DNA from: Armillaria gallica
Lineage: Eukaryota; Basidiomycota; Agaricomycetes; Agaricales; Physalacriaceae
Assembly: GCA_037576215.1 (NCBI GenBank)
Contig: JBANDB010000003.1
Location: 2,418,001-2,482,000, forward strand
Reading direction: 5' to 3'
DNA length: 64,000 nt
Under the pieces are notes generated by a model, which worked only from the letters and a program-made list of their open reading frames with translations, ran no database searches and was not told the origin of the DNA. The position numbers and the translations under genes are program-made. Shown in pieces: positions 1-11,375 of this stretch (the stretch's first letter is position 1; every line of letters starts with the position of its first letter).

Positions 1-2740
1 GTTTTTATGGCCTGGGGGCTGGAGGGACGGTTCATCCTGAACGGCCGACCAGATGGATCGCAGTTGATTAGGTTCCGGACCAAATAGAAGAGGCGGCCTT
101 GATTCAGAGATACTGCGAGATGCAGTGCGAGGCGAACCCATAAAATTGAGAAGGAGGTCTTGCGCCGTTACAGGTGGGGGATCTACCTTGGGCGCAATGA
201 GGGGTGATCTATTCTTCAGAGGCGAGGCGGCCGGCGGTGCAATAGGGCTCAATGGCTTGATAGGTGTGATGGGAGTAGGACGCGAGACCGGAGATATAGT
301 GGGTGGTGTTGGCCTGTGAACCGATTAGATAATGGAACGCAAAAAGAAGAATATAAGCACCTGGGATAAAGCACCATTTCTTCGTCCTCGTCCTCCTCGT
401 CCTGTTCCTGAGCGTTCAGGTGTTCAAACGCTTCACGAACGATGTCATCATTTGTGTCGCTAGTGGCCTCAGTCATGACCTCATCCTCCTTGCATTCAGA
501 GCGATAAGGTGCTACCGGTGCGCCGATACCGCCCATCGACCGTACAGGAGCAGGAATGGAAGTCTTCAAATTCAAGATGTCTGCAGCGTGCAGGGGTGAA
601 CCCTAACAATGGTGTTAGTCTAATGATTAAATCTTACACGAAAGCACTTGCCTCTTCATCTGCGAGGAACTGTGCATCCATGAGAAGGTCGCTAATCCTC
701 ATCAACTGCTCGACATTTGGATGCACTTGTTCTTCCACCTCCGTGTGGCGCTTGACAACGGCCATCTTCACAGGCAAGAATCCCTGCAGTTCAATATCTT
801 CTTCCAAGCCAAAATTTAACGCTGGCAAGCCATCTACAGGGAACGCTCGCGAGAGCGCGTCTGTGAATTTGGCGAAGATAGACCAGAACTCAGCGATCTC
901 GCTGGTGTCATCGCGAAATTCTTTGCCCTTCTCGATAACGTAAGTGTAGTTACCGCGTAGCCATTTGCTTGCCATTCTCAGCGCTGGAAGGGTACGACGG
1001 AAATTGGCGGTTATTCGCTGGGCGAGATCGGTTTGCTCAACATCGTCCGGTAGAGGAACTTTCAACTCCTCTATGCCAATCTCGAGTAAAGCCCGGTGAA
1101 GCAGTAGAACATGACAAAGGATTCTAACTTCGATGGCTGCGGGGGACAATATAGATGGTGGTGGTGAGTCTGCCGCCCTACGAGTTGCTACCGAAGCGGG
1201 CGAATCGCGGAACATTCGATGCTTCCACAAAGCGCCATGGGCGGTCACAAATAATTTACGAATGAGCTCTTCGGGTAGGTGTCGTCCGCCAACGAGTTCG
1301 GCTACCTCGGTGTAGATCTCCTTGGACTGTTTCTTTGTCAAAGAGTCCATCCTGCAAACAAGAAATCAGACGCGACTTTTTGAATGGGATATTTTGAAAA
1401 GTCTACTTTTGTAAACCGAGACGCCATAGAGCATGCAGAATGACGACCTTCTCCTTAAGTGCTGTTACAACTACAATTTTGGGAACTTGGGACGGATCGA
1501 CTGGAGGTCCGGTGTCTTTCTCCTTCTTCGAGCGGAGCTTCCATTGTTCCAACGCTTTAGTCAACACGGTACCCATATTCTCAGCTGCTGTGTCGTAGGG
1601 CTGACGGACGCAGAGGGCGCGATAATAATGAGCCAAAGACTCGAAAGAGTCCTTCTGGTACGAGGCGAGGATGGCTAGCTGATGCGATGGATTGCCGTCA
1701 TGAGGAACTAGCAGACGCGCCTGTTCGTAGGATTGTCGCGCTTTCGTATAATTCCTGGGCCTAGGAAGAGACTCGCCACCCGAGGCCCCCCCTCTCTTGT
1801 TCCGTCCCCGTCTAGGGAACTCGTCATGGCCTATTTTACCTCTCCCTCCACCCTCGTTATATTGCTCACGGTACCTGGCGATATCGCCCAAGCATACAAG
1901 TGCTTTGCTGAGTATAGACAGACGGCTTTCGCGCTGCTCTGGCGTCGTGGGTATGACAGACTCGTCGGGATCAGCTCGAGGGAACTGAAAATGATTGCGG
2001 CCGTTCGGAGGAGTAGCATCGTTATCGACGGACCCAGTAGCAGGGATGATTTCTAAAGCGAGAAGCGCCGGCCGGGCTTCGTCGAGTGCAAAGGATCGCT
2101 GGTACCTCGTAACTACTTGTGCCCAAAACTTTTCCTCCTCGGCGAGGAACTGGCGGAAGCGTTGGACGAGTTTTCGGTATTCTACGGGCCCATGACCATG
2201 TTGGTGATGCTGCTGGGGCTGAGTCTGCAATATGCGATCAAGGGCGGCGATACGCTGCTTGTAGACGGATATGATGGCATAGGAAGTCTGCATCCAGAGG
2301 TGGTTCTCTACGTCCTGGGATTCCGGTGCATAGGGATGGAGGAGGAGGAGATTGAGATAACAGCGTCGCAGGCTGTCCTGGATATTCAATAACAGTACAA
2401 GTCAGAGCAACAAGCAGCTCACTTCTTCCGTTGGAAATCCGTTTCCTTATCGAATGGTTCCTTCTTTTTCAGCAACTCCTTCAAACTCTGGTGTATACCT
2501 TTCGCCTCTCTGCAACGCAAGTAAGTGGCAGAAGTAGAGCCTGAGAATTTGGACAAACTTGAGTGTAGATTGTGGATCCGCCATAGTAACTTTTGTAAAT
2601 CCCGAGTTACTGAATACGCATCGTTGTAAGAACAGTCTCCGAGTGAATCAGACTAACTTGAACGCGAATTTCAGGCGCCACAGATGGACGTTGCGGTCAA
2701 CGGAGGGTATTCTTTGCCTCTGTTTGGCTGCAGCTTGCAT
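1..2740 (-). CDS. Est1/SMG7-like protein, 3' end off the window
   Basis: Family role: Est1/SMG7/Ebs1 proteins bind phospho-Upf1 or telomerase through a 14-3-3-like TPR domain and act in nonsense-mediated decay or telomere maintenance. Seen: a spliced minus-strand gene with a start at 2740, exon 2 from about 2608 (KSLKELL-like helix), exon 3 at 2377-1407, exon 4 from 1351, and further exons near 575 and 318. Exon 3 carries the DSLRRCYLNLLLLHPY block and the TPR-like run YTKARQSYEQARLLVPHDG followed by QLAILASYQKD, typical of the Est1 DNA/RNA-binding region. The C-terminal part has an acidic stretch, then a proline-rich region ending in LLFG and SIW, as in fungal SMG7-type proteins. The reading frame is open at position 1. 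I cannot say whether it serves decay or telomeres. Confidence 0.82.
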
Positions 2741-2910
2741 GATGTCAGCGATGACCCGAACGTTCCCAACTTAATTGAACTTACGAAGTCGATATTACTT
2801 ACACGTACATAGAGGAATAGGTGCGCAGTATGCTACTCTTATCCCATGACGTCTTACATCCTTTTCAGGACTTTATAATAATGATAAATGCTAGGGCCCC
2901 CGACCTTACT

Positions 2911-4440
2911 GTATCGAGCCAAGCGCGATTTATCAGTCACACTCCGCGCGCGCAGTAAATCTAGGTTTAGACTGGCTCCAAAGAACGATTAACGATCTCT
3001 CTCACTTGTCGACGGCTAAAACATCATGCATTACCCTCCATCCTACATTTGAATTTGAACGTTGAGCGACATCCTAGCATCTCTCTAATCCTCGGTACCC
3101 TTTCCCTACAACTATCACTCATCCTAATTAAAATTGCAGTTTTTTTTTACAAAGGTCACAGAACAGAGCCTACGCTTCAATAGGACTCCGCTCGGACCAC
3201 TTGACTTTAAGTTTATGGTCATATGAAGCTTCCTCCTGTCGACCTTGGCACTATACTAAGGATATCGATAAACCTAATCAATCTTCCCCATCCCTCGGCC
3301 CTAGATGGAGGACACCGGATCCCAATTGCCCCATATCGACAAATGGTTATACGCAATTGAAATCTTGAGTCAGTATTCGGTACTTCTTTTGCTCAGATGT
3401 TCATCTCGCGTTGGAATCATAAAATCAACTACATATTATAATTCCTCTGACAAGACATGTTATCTAACGCGGACCAGTACCAGGTCGGTTCATGCAGAGT
3501 GCGGTGATTGGGACTTGACACGACAAATTTACAGATACCGCTGTTTTGTTGCACCACTACTCCGGTGCCCCAACCATCCCGGTATTACAAAACATACTCG
3601 CCACGCCTAGTAGGACCCCCAAAAATAGGCGGGGAGGCCGTGTCACGAAGCCCAAGAGATTAACCGAAATTCAGTCAGTTCGCCAGGAGGCTTGCCTGCA
3701 TTTTGGGGGAGTCGGCTGGTCGAAAATCTGGACTCAGGCTTGGGATATCTTCACGTACCAAGTCGCATTCGGAGCTGTGCGCTGGTGTCCGGACAAAAAA
3801 TCTCAGCTTTCGTGAATTTTTTTTTTCGGGATAAAACATGGACCTGCAGATTTCGTCCAGATGGCTTGTCCTCGCCTGTCAGTACTGTCAGTCTTGAGAT
3901 TGATGGAAATTTCTGAGACGGAAGATGCCGTGTATCGAACTCAATCTCATCTCAGTGTACCTGTAACATACATGGTTCAAGGACCTCAGAATCTGAATGC
4001 AACATACTCATGAGATCGGGAGATACAATTGGTCCCACCGAGGTCCACATTGATTTTCTTTCGCCTATACGCCCTCATTTTATCCCCGAGTGTGCCACGC
4101 TGGTATTACCGTGGACATGGAATGAGCCTATCGAAAAGAACATAGACGCAACCCTTGGCAACACATTCCGGACCACATGAAATGCTCGGTAGTAGACTTG
4201 GAGCTGTACTTTCCTTCGAAAGACAAAGTGCTGTCTTTTTTCCATTCAGAACAAAGAGAAATATGTACAGCCGCAGAAATTCGTTTTTTCTATTGAGTTT
4301 TATGTAAACTGTACGGTGTCCATATGCATGATATCATCGGGAAACTTCACCGGTCGACAAAAATTCAAAAGGATACGGGCTACCCATCTGCATCATCCGT
4401 CCTCCGCCACGTGAAACCCTTCTCTGCAGAACCGCCCTCG
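2911..4440. repeat. Direct repeat copy A (~1.53 kb)
   Basis: This segment aligns along its whole length with 6760-8186 in the same orientation, with scattered substitutions and small indels. It carries the last ~60 bp of a SUZ-domain coding sequence (same stop codon) at its right end, so it is a partial copy of the sequence downstream of the SUZ gene at 8125-8714. It has a private 153-bp block at 3601-3753 that copy B lacks. No open frame is shared by both copies without frameshifts, so it appears non-coding. No terminal inverted repeats or LTRs were seen. Confidence 0.9.
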
Positions 4441-5041
4441 AGCCACGGTCACAGTGACCTCGTACATCCATGACAGAAAGCAAAGAACATTCCATAGTGC
4501 TCATTAATTCAATAGATGAGAAAACATGGTGATCCAGGTGCGGGATAGCAAACGAACATTCGGAAACATTTTCCGCCTGAGCGAAAAGGAGTCCAAATGT
4601 CGCGCTAGCCCAATATGCACTCTTTCAATGATCAACGAAAGGTGCTAGCCAAGCTTCGAATACATGTTGCAAGCACAACAACCATATAAAGACTGCCCGG
4701 CAACGAAAGGTCTTTCGCTCCTTTCGAGTAGCATTGATATGACATTGGCGTAACGATAGTTCTCGAGCACCGACGAATCGACGAATAGTACTATCACCTT
4801 CCTTCCTCCCACACGGTTCGATTCTTCTCTCTACTATCCGACGATGGCCATACATGTCTACTATTACTTGGTCCAGTACAAGTTATCCGAACCAAGTTAT
4901 CAGAGGGGCGGAAGCACCCCATGCATTGGCAGCATCGCCGACGCTGTTTAATGTTAATGATACAAAGTCAGATTCTGTATTACGTACAAGGTATTCGTCA
5001 CGAGAAGACAAGGACTTCCAAAATACAACGCCAACGGCCGT
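4441..5041. other. Intergenic, no gene supported
   Basis: About 600 bp between repeat copy A and the 3' end of the coiled-coil gene. Only short frames without family features are present on either strand. Confidence 0.6.
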
Positions 5042-6289
5042 TCACGGGCACTCGCTCTCATCAACATCGATGAACCAAGTTCCAGCGATACCATACTTTC
5101 CCTAGAGAGAAGAAATGAGTATCACGTTCACGCGACGGAGCATCACTAACCCTGTTCTCGCATGTATCAGGATGGGCAAAGCTCTTCCAAGCGAATTCAG
5201 AGGGAGTGGAAAAGCACATCTCAGCCCAGTTATCCCAGGGCTCTTGATGATTGAACATAAATGCCTCAACACGCTATAATAGAGCGTCGTCTAGCATGTC
5301 AGGTAACGATTACAACGACAAGACGTACCATTTTGCGGGATCCGGAGCAACCCTAGAGGAAGGAATATCAACACAGGCTTACGTGTCTGCAGTAAATACT
5401 TACCTTTTTCTCGTGATTGCCCCACCATGTCTTGCACGTCGGTTCGTTCGACGTTACGGTCCAATGTCCAACAATACTGACAGCGCCATCCTGGTCAGCG
5501 AAGCAAATCAGTACCTACTATAACCTTCGACGAACAGAATAAACGTACCTGCCTCTCTTCTGTGCAAAACTCTGGATGGTCAAACGTGACGCCATGAATA
5601 TCGATAGCCGTCTTCATGCACCAGCTCTGCGCGTCCTCCCCATAAGGAATGTTTATCAATTTGGCCTGATACATCCTCTTCTCGTAGCTCAAACACCGCT
5701 TCTCCGGCGTCAAGTCCTGCCAGGTCAGTGCTGCGCGTTTCCTGCGTTCTTCATCCTCCCGCATCGTATTCTCCTTCGCCTCGATGGTCTGTTCTCTGCG
5801 AGCGACAATGACTTCTCGGGCCCGGATGATTCTATCTTCTTTTTCCTTCTCTTCCTTCCTTTGTTCATCCTCTTGTTTATGCGCCGACTTCCGGCGCGCT
5901 TCCTCATCCTTAATCGCTTTGTCTTCTCTTTCTCTCTGTTTCCTTCTCTTGTCGTCTTCTTCGTCATGCGCTAACTTTCGTCGTTCTTCCTCGCGCGCGA
6001 ATGCTCTATCCTGCCTCTGCCTCTGCTCCTTCAACCATTGCCTCTCTTCTTCAAAAGCCGAACGTCGTTCTTCGTCTACCCGCTCATGAACTAAATTTCG
6101 CTGTGCGTCCTCGTGCTCAATGCGCTTCAAACGGTTCCTTTCCTGGACATCCGTGCGGTGGGTGTTGGAGCGGTCGTCCACAAAGTGCAAGGCGGCCAGC
6201 ATTAAAAACAGGAGTAACAACAGGAGCCTCATCATGACTTTCAAGATATACGGACACTCTCTGTGTCTCTTGGTTGTTTGCAGGTTCAT
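5042..6289 (-). CDS. Membrane-anchored coiled-coil protein, uncharacterised
   Basis: Model of five exons: 6289-5549, 5490-5404, 5352-5329, 5273-5151 and 5101-5042, giving 344 aa. The N-terminus has a Leu-rich transmembrane segment (about residues 20-37). It is followed by about 130 residues of highly charged Glu/Arg/Lys coiled coil, then a Cys/Trp-containing C-terminal half (motifs LTWQDLTPEKRCL, GHWTVTSNEPTCKTWWG, GKYGIAGTWFIDVD). This layout, with conserved Cys and Trp in the distal part, is common among lineage-specific Agaricomycete proteins of unknown function. Exon 3 is only 24 nt. A start at 6235 (MM before the Leu run) is an alternative. The gene lies exactly between two direct repeat copies. 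I do not know its function; a type II membrane protein with a luminal or extracellular C-terminus is an inference. Confidence 0.75.
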
Positions 6290-6759
6290 GAGTGGTGTCT
6301 GCTCATTGCTTGGATCAGTACTTGGACGGTTATCTGGTCCAGGGAAGGTACTATAAAGTGAGGGTAGGGAAGAAGGACTGGTGCACGATGTCAGCGATAG
6401 TGAAAACGACGGTATCTAATCACAAGACATACCTGGCAGGGTGTTCCATAGCCCTTGGCTCTGACTCTGAGCGGGGACGACAGTGGGAGTATAGAAGCAC
6501 ACGTCGGAGTTGAATTTGGTTGGCTTCGCACGTGCAGGCGCTTGTCTTTATAGCTCATAATTATGGTATCGAGTAGTCTCGTTCCCATCCGTTTCGGTGT
6601 GATCACAAGCTACGCTCGGTACAATCGGTCCGTTCCACGTGTGGCGGAGTTGAAAAATGGACAGATCTCTGCCCTCTGTTTTGAAACTCCGCTCACGTGG
6701 GACGGGCCGATTTGTCCGAGCCCAGCGAGTAGGGTGAGATTTCACCGAAACGAGACTAG
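6290..6759. other. Upstream region of the coiled-coil gene
   Basis: About 470 bp between the start of the coiled-coil gene and repeat copy B. It presumably contains that gene's promoter, but I see no decisive element and no supported gene. Confidence 0.5.
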
Positions 6760-8186
6760 GTATCGAGCCAAGCGTGATTTAAGTATCAGTCACACTCCGC
6801 GCGCGCAGTAACTCCAGGTTTAGACTAACTCCAAAGAACGATTAACGATCTCTCTCACTTGTTGACGGCTAAAACATCATGCATCACTCTCCATCTCGCC
6901 TCCATCCTACATTTGAACGCTAACATCCAAGCATCTCTCTAATCCTCGGTACCCTTTCCCTACAACTATCACTCATCCTGATTAAAATTGTAGTTTTTTT
7001 TACAAAGGTCACAGAACAGAGCCTACACTTCAATAGGACTCTTCTCGGACCACTTGACTTTAAGTTTATGGTCATATGAAGCTTCCTCCTGTCGACCTTG
7101 GCACTATACTAAGGATATCGATAAAACCTAATCAATCTTCCCTCCCTCGGCCCTAGATGGAGGACATATATACCAGATCCCAATTGCCCCATATCGACAA
7201 ATGGTTATACGCAATTGAAATCTCGAGTCAGTATTCGGTACTTCTTTTGCTCAGATGTTCATCTCGCATTGGAATCATAAAACCGACTACATATTGTAAT
7301 TCTTCTGACAAGATATCGGGCCAGTACCAGGTCGGTTCTTCCCACAAAGTGCGGTGATTGGGACTTGACACGACAAATTTACAGATACCACTGTTTTTCA
7401 CACTACTTACTCCGGTGCCCCAACCATCCCGACATTACAAAACATACTCGTACGTACCAAGTCGCATTCGGAGCTGCGCTGACGTCCGGACAAAAAAAAT
7501 CCGAGCCTTCGCCAGATTTTTTTTTTTTCGATTTCGTCCGGATAAAACATGGACCTGCAGATCTCGTCCAGATGGCTTGTCCTCGTCTGTCAGTACTGTC
7601 AGTCTTGAGATTGATGGAAATTTCGGAGACGGAAGATGCCGCGTATCGAACTCAATCTCATCTCGGTGTACCTGTAACATGCATGGTTCGAGGACCTCAG
7701 AATCTGAATGCAACATACTCATGAGATCGGGAGATACAATTGGTCCCATCGAGGTCCACATTGATTTTCTTTCGCCCATACGCCGTCATCTTACCCCCAT
7801 CAAGTTTGCATATCCGAGTGTGTCAAGCTGGCAATACGGGGAAAGCCGTGGACATGGAAAGACATGGAATGGGCGTATCGAAAACTTGGCAACGACCATG
7901 TAGACACCCTTGGCAACACACCTTGGACCACATGAAAGCTCGGTAGTAGACTTGGAGCTGTACTTTCCTTCGAAAGACGAAGCGCTGTCTTTTTTCCATT
8001 CAGAAACATGTATAGCCGCAGAAATTCGTTTTTTCTATTGAGTTTTATGTAAACTATACGGTGTCCATATGCATGATATCATCGGGAAACTCCACCGGTA
8101 GACAAAAATTCAAAAGGATACGGACTACCCATCTGCATCATCCGTCCTCCGTCGCGTGAAGCCCTTCTCTGCAGAACCACCCCTCG
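6760..8186. repeat. Direct repeat copy B (~1.43 kb)
   Basis: Partner of 2911-4440. Its right end overlaps the last codons and stop of the SUZ-domain gene and its 3' flank, so copy B is in the native context and copy A is the likely derivative. The 153-bp block seen in A at 3601-3753 is replaced here by two bases (7451-7452). Confidence 0.9.
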
Positions 8187-8714
8187 GATTCCGGAGCACC
8201 GTCGACGTCGGCTGCTCGCGTTCGCGTTCTTGTTCACCCCCAAAGATCCTCTCCCTCGCCGCCTGGTACCTCGCCTCTCTCTCCCTGAACGACTCCTCCC
8301 CACTGGGCACAGACGGCACCTCACTATTCGCCGCGTTCGTGCCAGGCCGCTTGAGGATGCGCATGACGGGCTGGAAGGCGGCTGGTGGGGGCGTCGGCGT
8401 CGAGCTCGACACGACCGTCGGCATGGGCGCCGCGGGTTTGGTGTTCCTGGGCGTGGAAGGTTGGTCAGTGTAGGACTAGGAGCGAACTCGGCGCACGCAT
8501 CGTTCCATAATCTCTGGTTCGCTTCCTCTGTGGGAGCCTGAGCCTGATCGTCCTCGTCCTCGTCGTCCTCCCAGTCGTCCCTTACTGGGGCTGTGGCTAC
8601 CGCAGCTCGCGTCTGGTAATGAGTACGGCGAGCTCACGGCCAGGAAATGCAGGAGCCTACCGAAGTTGAAGCTGACGGTGCATCCCAGTCGTCTGCTATG
8701 GTGGTGGAAGTCAT
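8125..8714 (-). CDS. SUZ-domain protein
   Basis: Three exons, 8714-8661, 8612-8497 and 8446-8125, give 163 aa. The second intron is 50 nt and joins NQRLWNDA to NTKPAAPMP without a frame break. Residues in the last exon include ILKRPGT and RYQAARERIFG, the core of the SUZ domain, a short RNA-binding module found in proteins of mRNA localisation and turnover. The N-terminal third is acidic and Trp-containing (DDWEDDEDEDD). The protein is small, with no R3H domain, resembling short SUZ-only fungal proteins. Role in RNA binding is inferred from the domain. The last ~60 bp are duplicated at 4380-4440. Confidence 0.8.
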
Positions 8715-8841
8715 CAAAGACAAACTCTGTCAATCAAAGAGTGATCAAGCTCCGGACGATAGATGGATGTCCCCAATATACTACATTATTATATACAACC
8801 CATGGAAATACATCTAGCAAGATAATAGATACAGCAAAAAG

Positions 8842-10203
8842 TTATATCGGACCCCTGCACTGTGGACAGATCAGAGCTGGAATGACATTGCGATCTTTGA
8901 ATTTTACGATAGCCTTTGAGCAGTCAATACTGTCTTTCCAGTCGTCCGGGATACCCAAGCCACAGAGAGCATCGTACACCAACTTCCTTGCCCTGCTCAC
9001 CCACGTAATATTCCCAACAACACCACCCTGCGGGTACTTTGCGCCTTTCACCATAGGCTGCTTTGCCACTCTGACCAGCTCGCCTGGGAGGCCCTCCAAA
9101 AGTTGCTCGATCGTCCGCTCAGGGTGGGCCTTCTTCGAGCGAGAAGAGCGTCTAACCGGGAGAACGAACGGTTCATCGCTATCTGGTGGAGACAAAAGAA
9201 GCCGCAGTGGTCGATCCGGGGTGACTTGTTCTTTGAACTTTTCCTTGACGAGACAGGATTGATGATACGCTTTCCGGCAGCTTAGGCGAGGGCAAAAGTG
9301 CATGGCTACGGTATCGTCGTCTGGATCGTATGGGTGGTGACAGAAACATGTCTCGCTCGGCTTTGGCTGTTGATGGAGTTGGTGATAATCTTGACAAGGG
9401 AGAAAACACACGTACATCAAGTGTTCGTGCTTCCCTCTCGAAGTTATACCGGCACCAATAAGTGTCCTTGCCTATAACACCCTGCTCTACATCCTCGTCA
9501 CTGTACCGTTTTATAGTAGCAATACCTAACCTAGTTAGAACCTTCGCCGGACCGCCGTGGAGGCAAGTCGCCTACCGTCTATAGTCGTCGAATGGATCAA
9601 GTCATAGTGGTCGGAGAATATGCGTTCATGCTGTCCACATGCTTCGGGGTCGCTGTATGCTCCATTATGAAGGGTTAAGTGGCACGACCAAAGGGGTACT
9701 CACAAAGACTTGATGACATCGGCCACGTCGCGTGGTGAGTAGTACCACTGGGCCCTAACCCAGACCTATGCCGGTTAGAAGCTGGCAAAGGCTAATGTGA
9801 AGGAAGACGTACATCTCCGGGGTTTTCCGCTGATGATCGTATATCGCGCACTCTGGCTAGCCAATACTCGTCCATCTTTAGAGTCTCGTCGACTGTTCGT
9901 CCGTGTGGCCAGACGAGGACGCTGAGCGCCTATTAGAATAAAGCACTGAGATGAAAGCGTAATAGACGAACTCGTCGTTCATTCTGATTTGATGCTCCAC
10001 GTCTTCCATATCCGGCACTAGAGACGAGAACGATGAGCCAAAGAACGAGGAAGGAATAGATGCTCCTCACTAACAAACCGTGCAAACTTGTTCCAGGACA
10101 TGAACTGCGCATGAGACGGCGCGTCTGGGTCTCCTCCTACTTGCCTTTGGACGGCCCTTGTTGACTTGCGGTGAGTGAACAGCGGACGACGACGACGGGC
10201 CAT
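8842..10203 (-). CDS. BAH-PHD chromatin protein
   Basis: Seven exons (10203-10071, 10017-9968, 9929-9813, 9765-9704, 9652-9576, 9525-9416, 9366-8842) give 357 aa with intact frame. The N-terminal half reads as a BAH domain: VMPDMEDVEHQIRMNDEF, then DEYWLARVRDI and VRAQWYYSPRDV. It is followed by a PHD-type zinc finger with CFCHHP, HFCPRLSCRKAYHQSCL and a distal CPQC at the extreme C-terminus. Such BAH-PHD proteins read histone marks and link to silencing or chromatin remodelling in the nucleus. The second intron is only 38 nt. The gene is head to head with the REEP-like gene, 107 bp between start codons. Confidence 0.85.
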
Positions 10204-10310
10204 AACAAGATGGGTGGAAGCACGTGACCGAACTCTGCCTTATTACGTCACCCCCTAACTGGGCATGAGGCAAGACCTACACCCTTTACCTCTACCGCCT
10301 CGTCCTAGAC
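10204..10310. promoter_or_regulatory. Putative bidirectional promoter (BAH-PHD / REEP)
   Basis: Only 107 bp separate the two divergent start codons, so promoter elements of both genes must lie here or overlap the genes. No consensus element was pinned down; the call rests on geometry. Confidence 0.5.
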
Positions 10311-11375
10311 ATGCTCTTTTATCTCACATCGCGAATAATCTGGTGCGTCTGTCGTCTATATCTTGCCATCGATGGACATGCTTATGTGCCATGTCTGCCA
10401 GCTCTATCTCTGCCTTTCTGTACCCTGGATACGCGTCTTACAAGACACTCAGCCAGCGCCCTGCATCGGAAGAGGAGCTGGAACGATGGCTTATGTACTG
10501 GTCAGTGCTTGGATGCATTGTCGCGGTTGAATATGTCGCCGAGTGGCTGATCTCATGGTGAGCTCCTTTGTGTTTACGTTCCATGGTGACAACACCCATG
10601 TATCGTTCATTATAGGATCCCGTTCTATTACCTCACAAAGACGCTCTTCCTCCTCTACCTGTCGCTTCCCCAGACGCAAGGATCCACCTATCTCTATATC
10701 AACCATCTAGAGCCGTTCTTCACCACCCACGAAGCACAGATCGACGCAACCACAGCATCTCTGCGAGCCAAGCTGTACTCCTTCGTCCAAGCGCGCGCCC
10801 GGGCCCTCTGGGACCAGATTTCGGCTAGTGTGGGACAGCAGTCCTCAGCGGATCCCGTGGCCGCCGGTGGGGAAGGCCCGCCGCCGTCTCTCAACAATCC
10901 TGTATCCGGGCCCGCCCAGCTCGTTACGTCGTTCTGGAGGTCGTACGGTCCCAGCATCGTCGCATCAGGTGCTGCGCTTCTGAAACAGGCGACCCCGGCA
11001 GCTCCGACCCCTACATCCTCACGGATCTCGTCCGGGCCGACTACCAGGTCCATTTTAGAGAGACGACGACAGCTAGAGGCCGAGCTGGCAGCACTGCCCA
11101 AAGTCGGCGAATCTGGATCGCCCCTATTGAGTCCCCCCCGGGTCTCCTCAGACCAGAGCGTGTATTTGCGGGAACGTGCCACGTCTGTGACCGGCAGATA
11201 TGAGGAGATAGAGGTCCCGGGCGACGTTGAAGGGTACGATGTGGGGCCCAGTGGAGGAGATGGGGTTGGTCACTCGTACGATTCGCGTCCTGCTGCTCAG
11301 AAGCGGGGAAGCAGCTGGTTTGGCTGGGGCGGTGCTTCTACCACGGCTGAGTATGAGAGGGTCAAGAATGATTGA
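10311..11375 (+). CDS. REEP / TB2-DP1-HVA22 family ER-shaping protein
   Basis: Three exons (10311-10342, 10402-10557, 10616-11375) give 315 aa. The start MLFYLTSRII joins after a 59-nt intron to the signature AFLYPGYASYKTL, then WLMYWSVLG, VAVEYVAEWLISW and IPFYYLTKTLFLLYL. This is the TB2/DP1/HVA22 core, whose hydrophobic hairpins bend ER tubules. The C-terminal ~180 residues are an amphipathic segment followed by Pro/Ser/Gly-rich, probably disordered sequence, longer than yeast Yop1 and closer to REEP1-4 in layout. Identity of the core is firm; the tail function is unknown. Confidence 0.88.

Noticed and set aside
3305..3610. A 101-codon frame in repeat copy A, partly similar to a frame in copy B
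   Set aside because: The two copies diverge by indels that are not multiples of three, so no selection for coding is visible.
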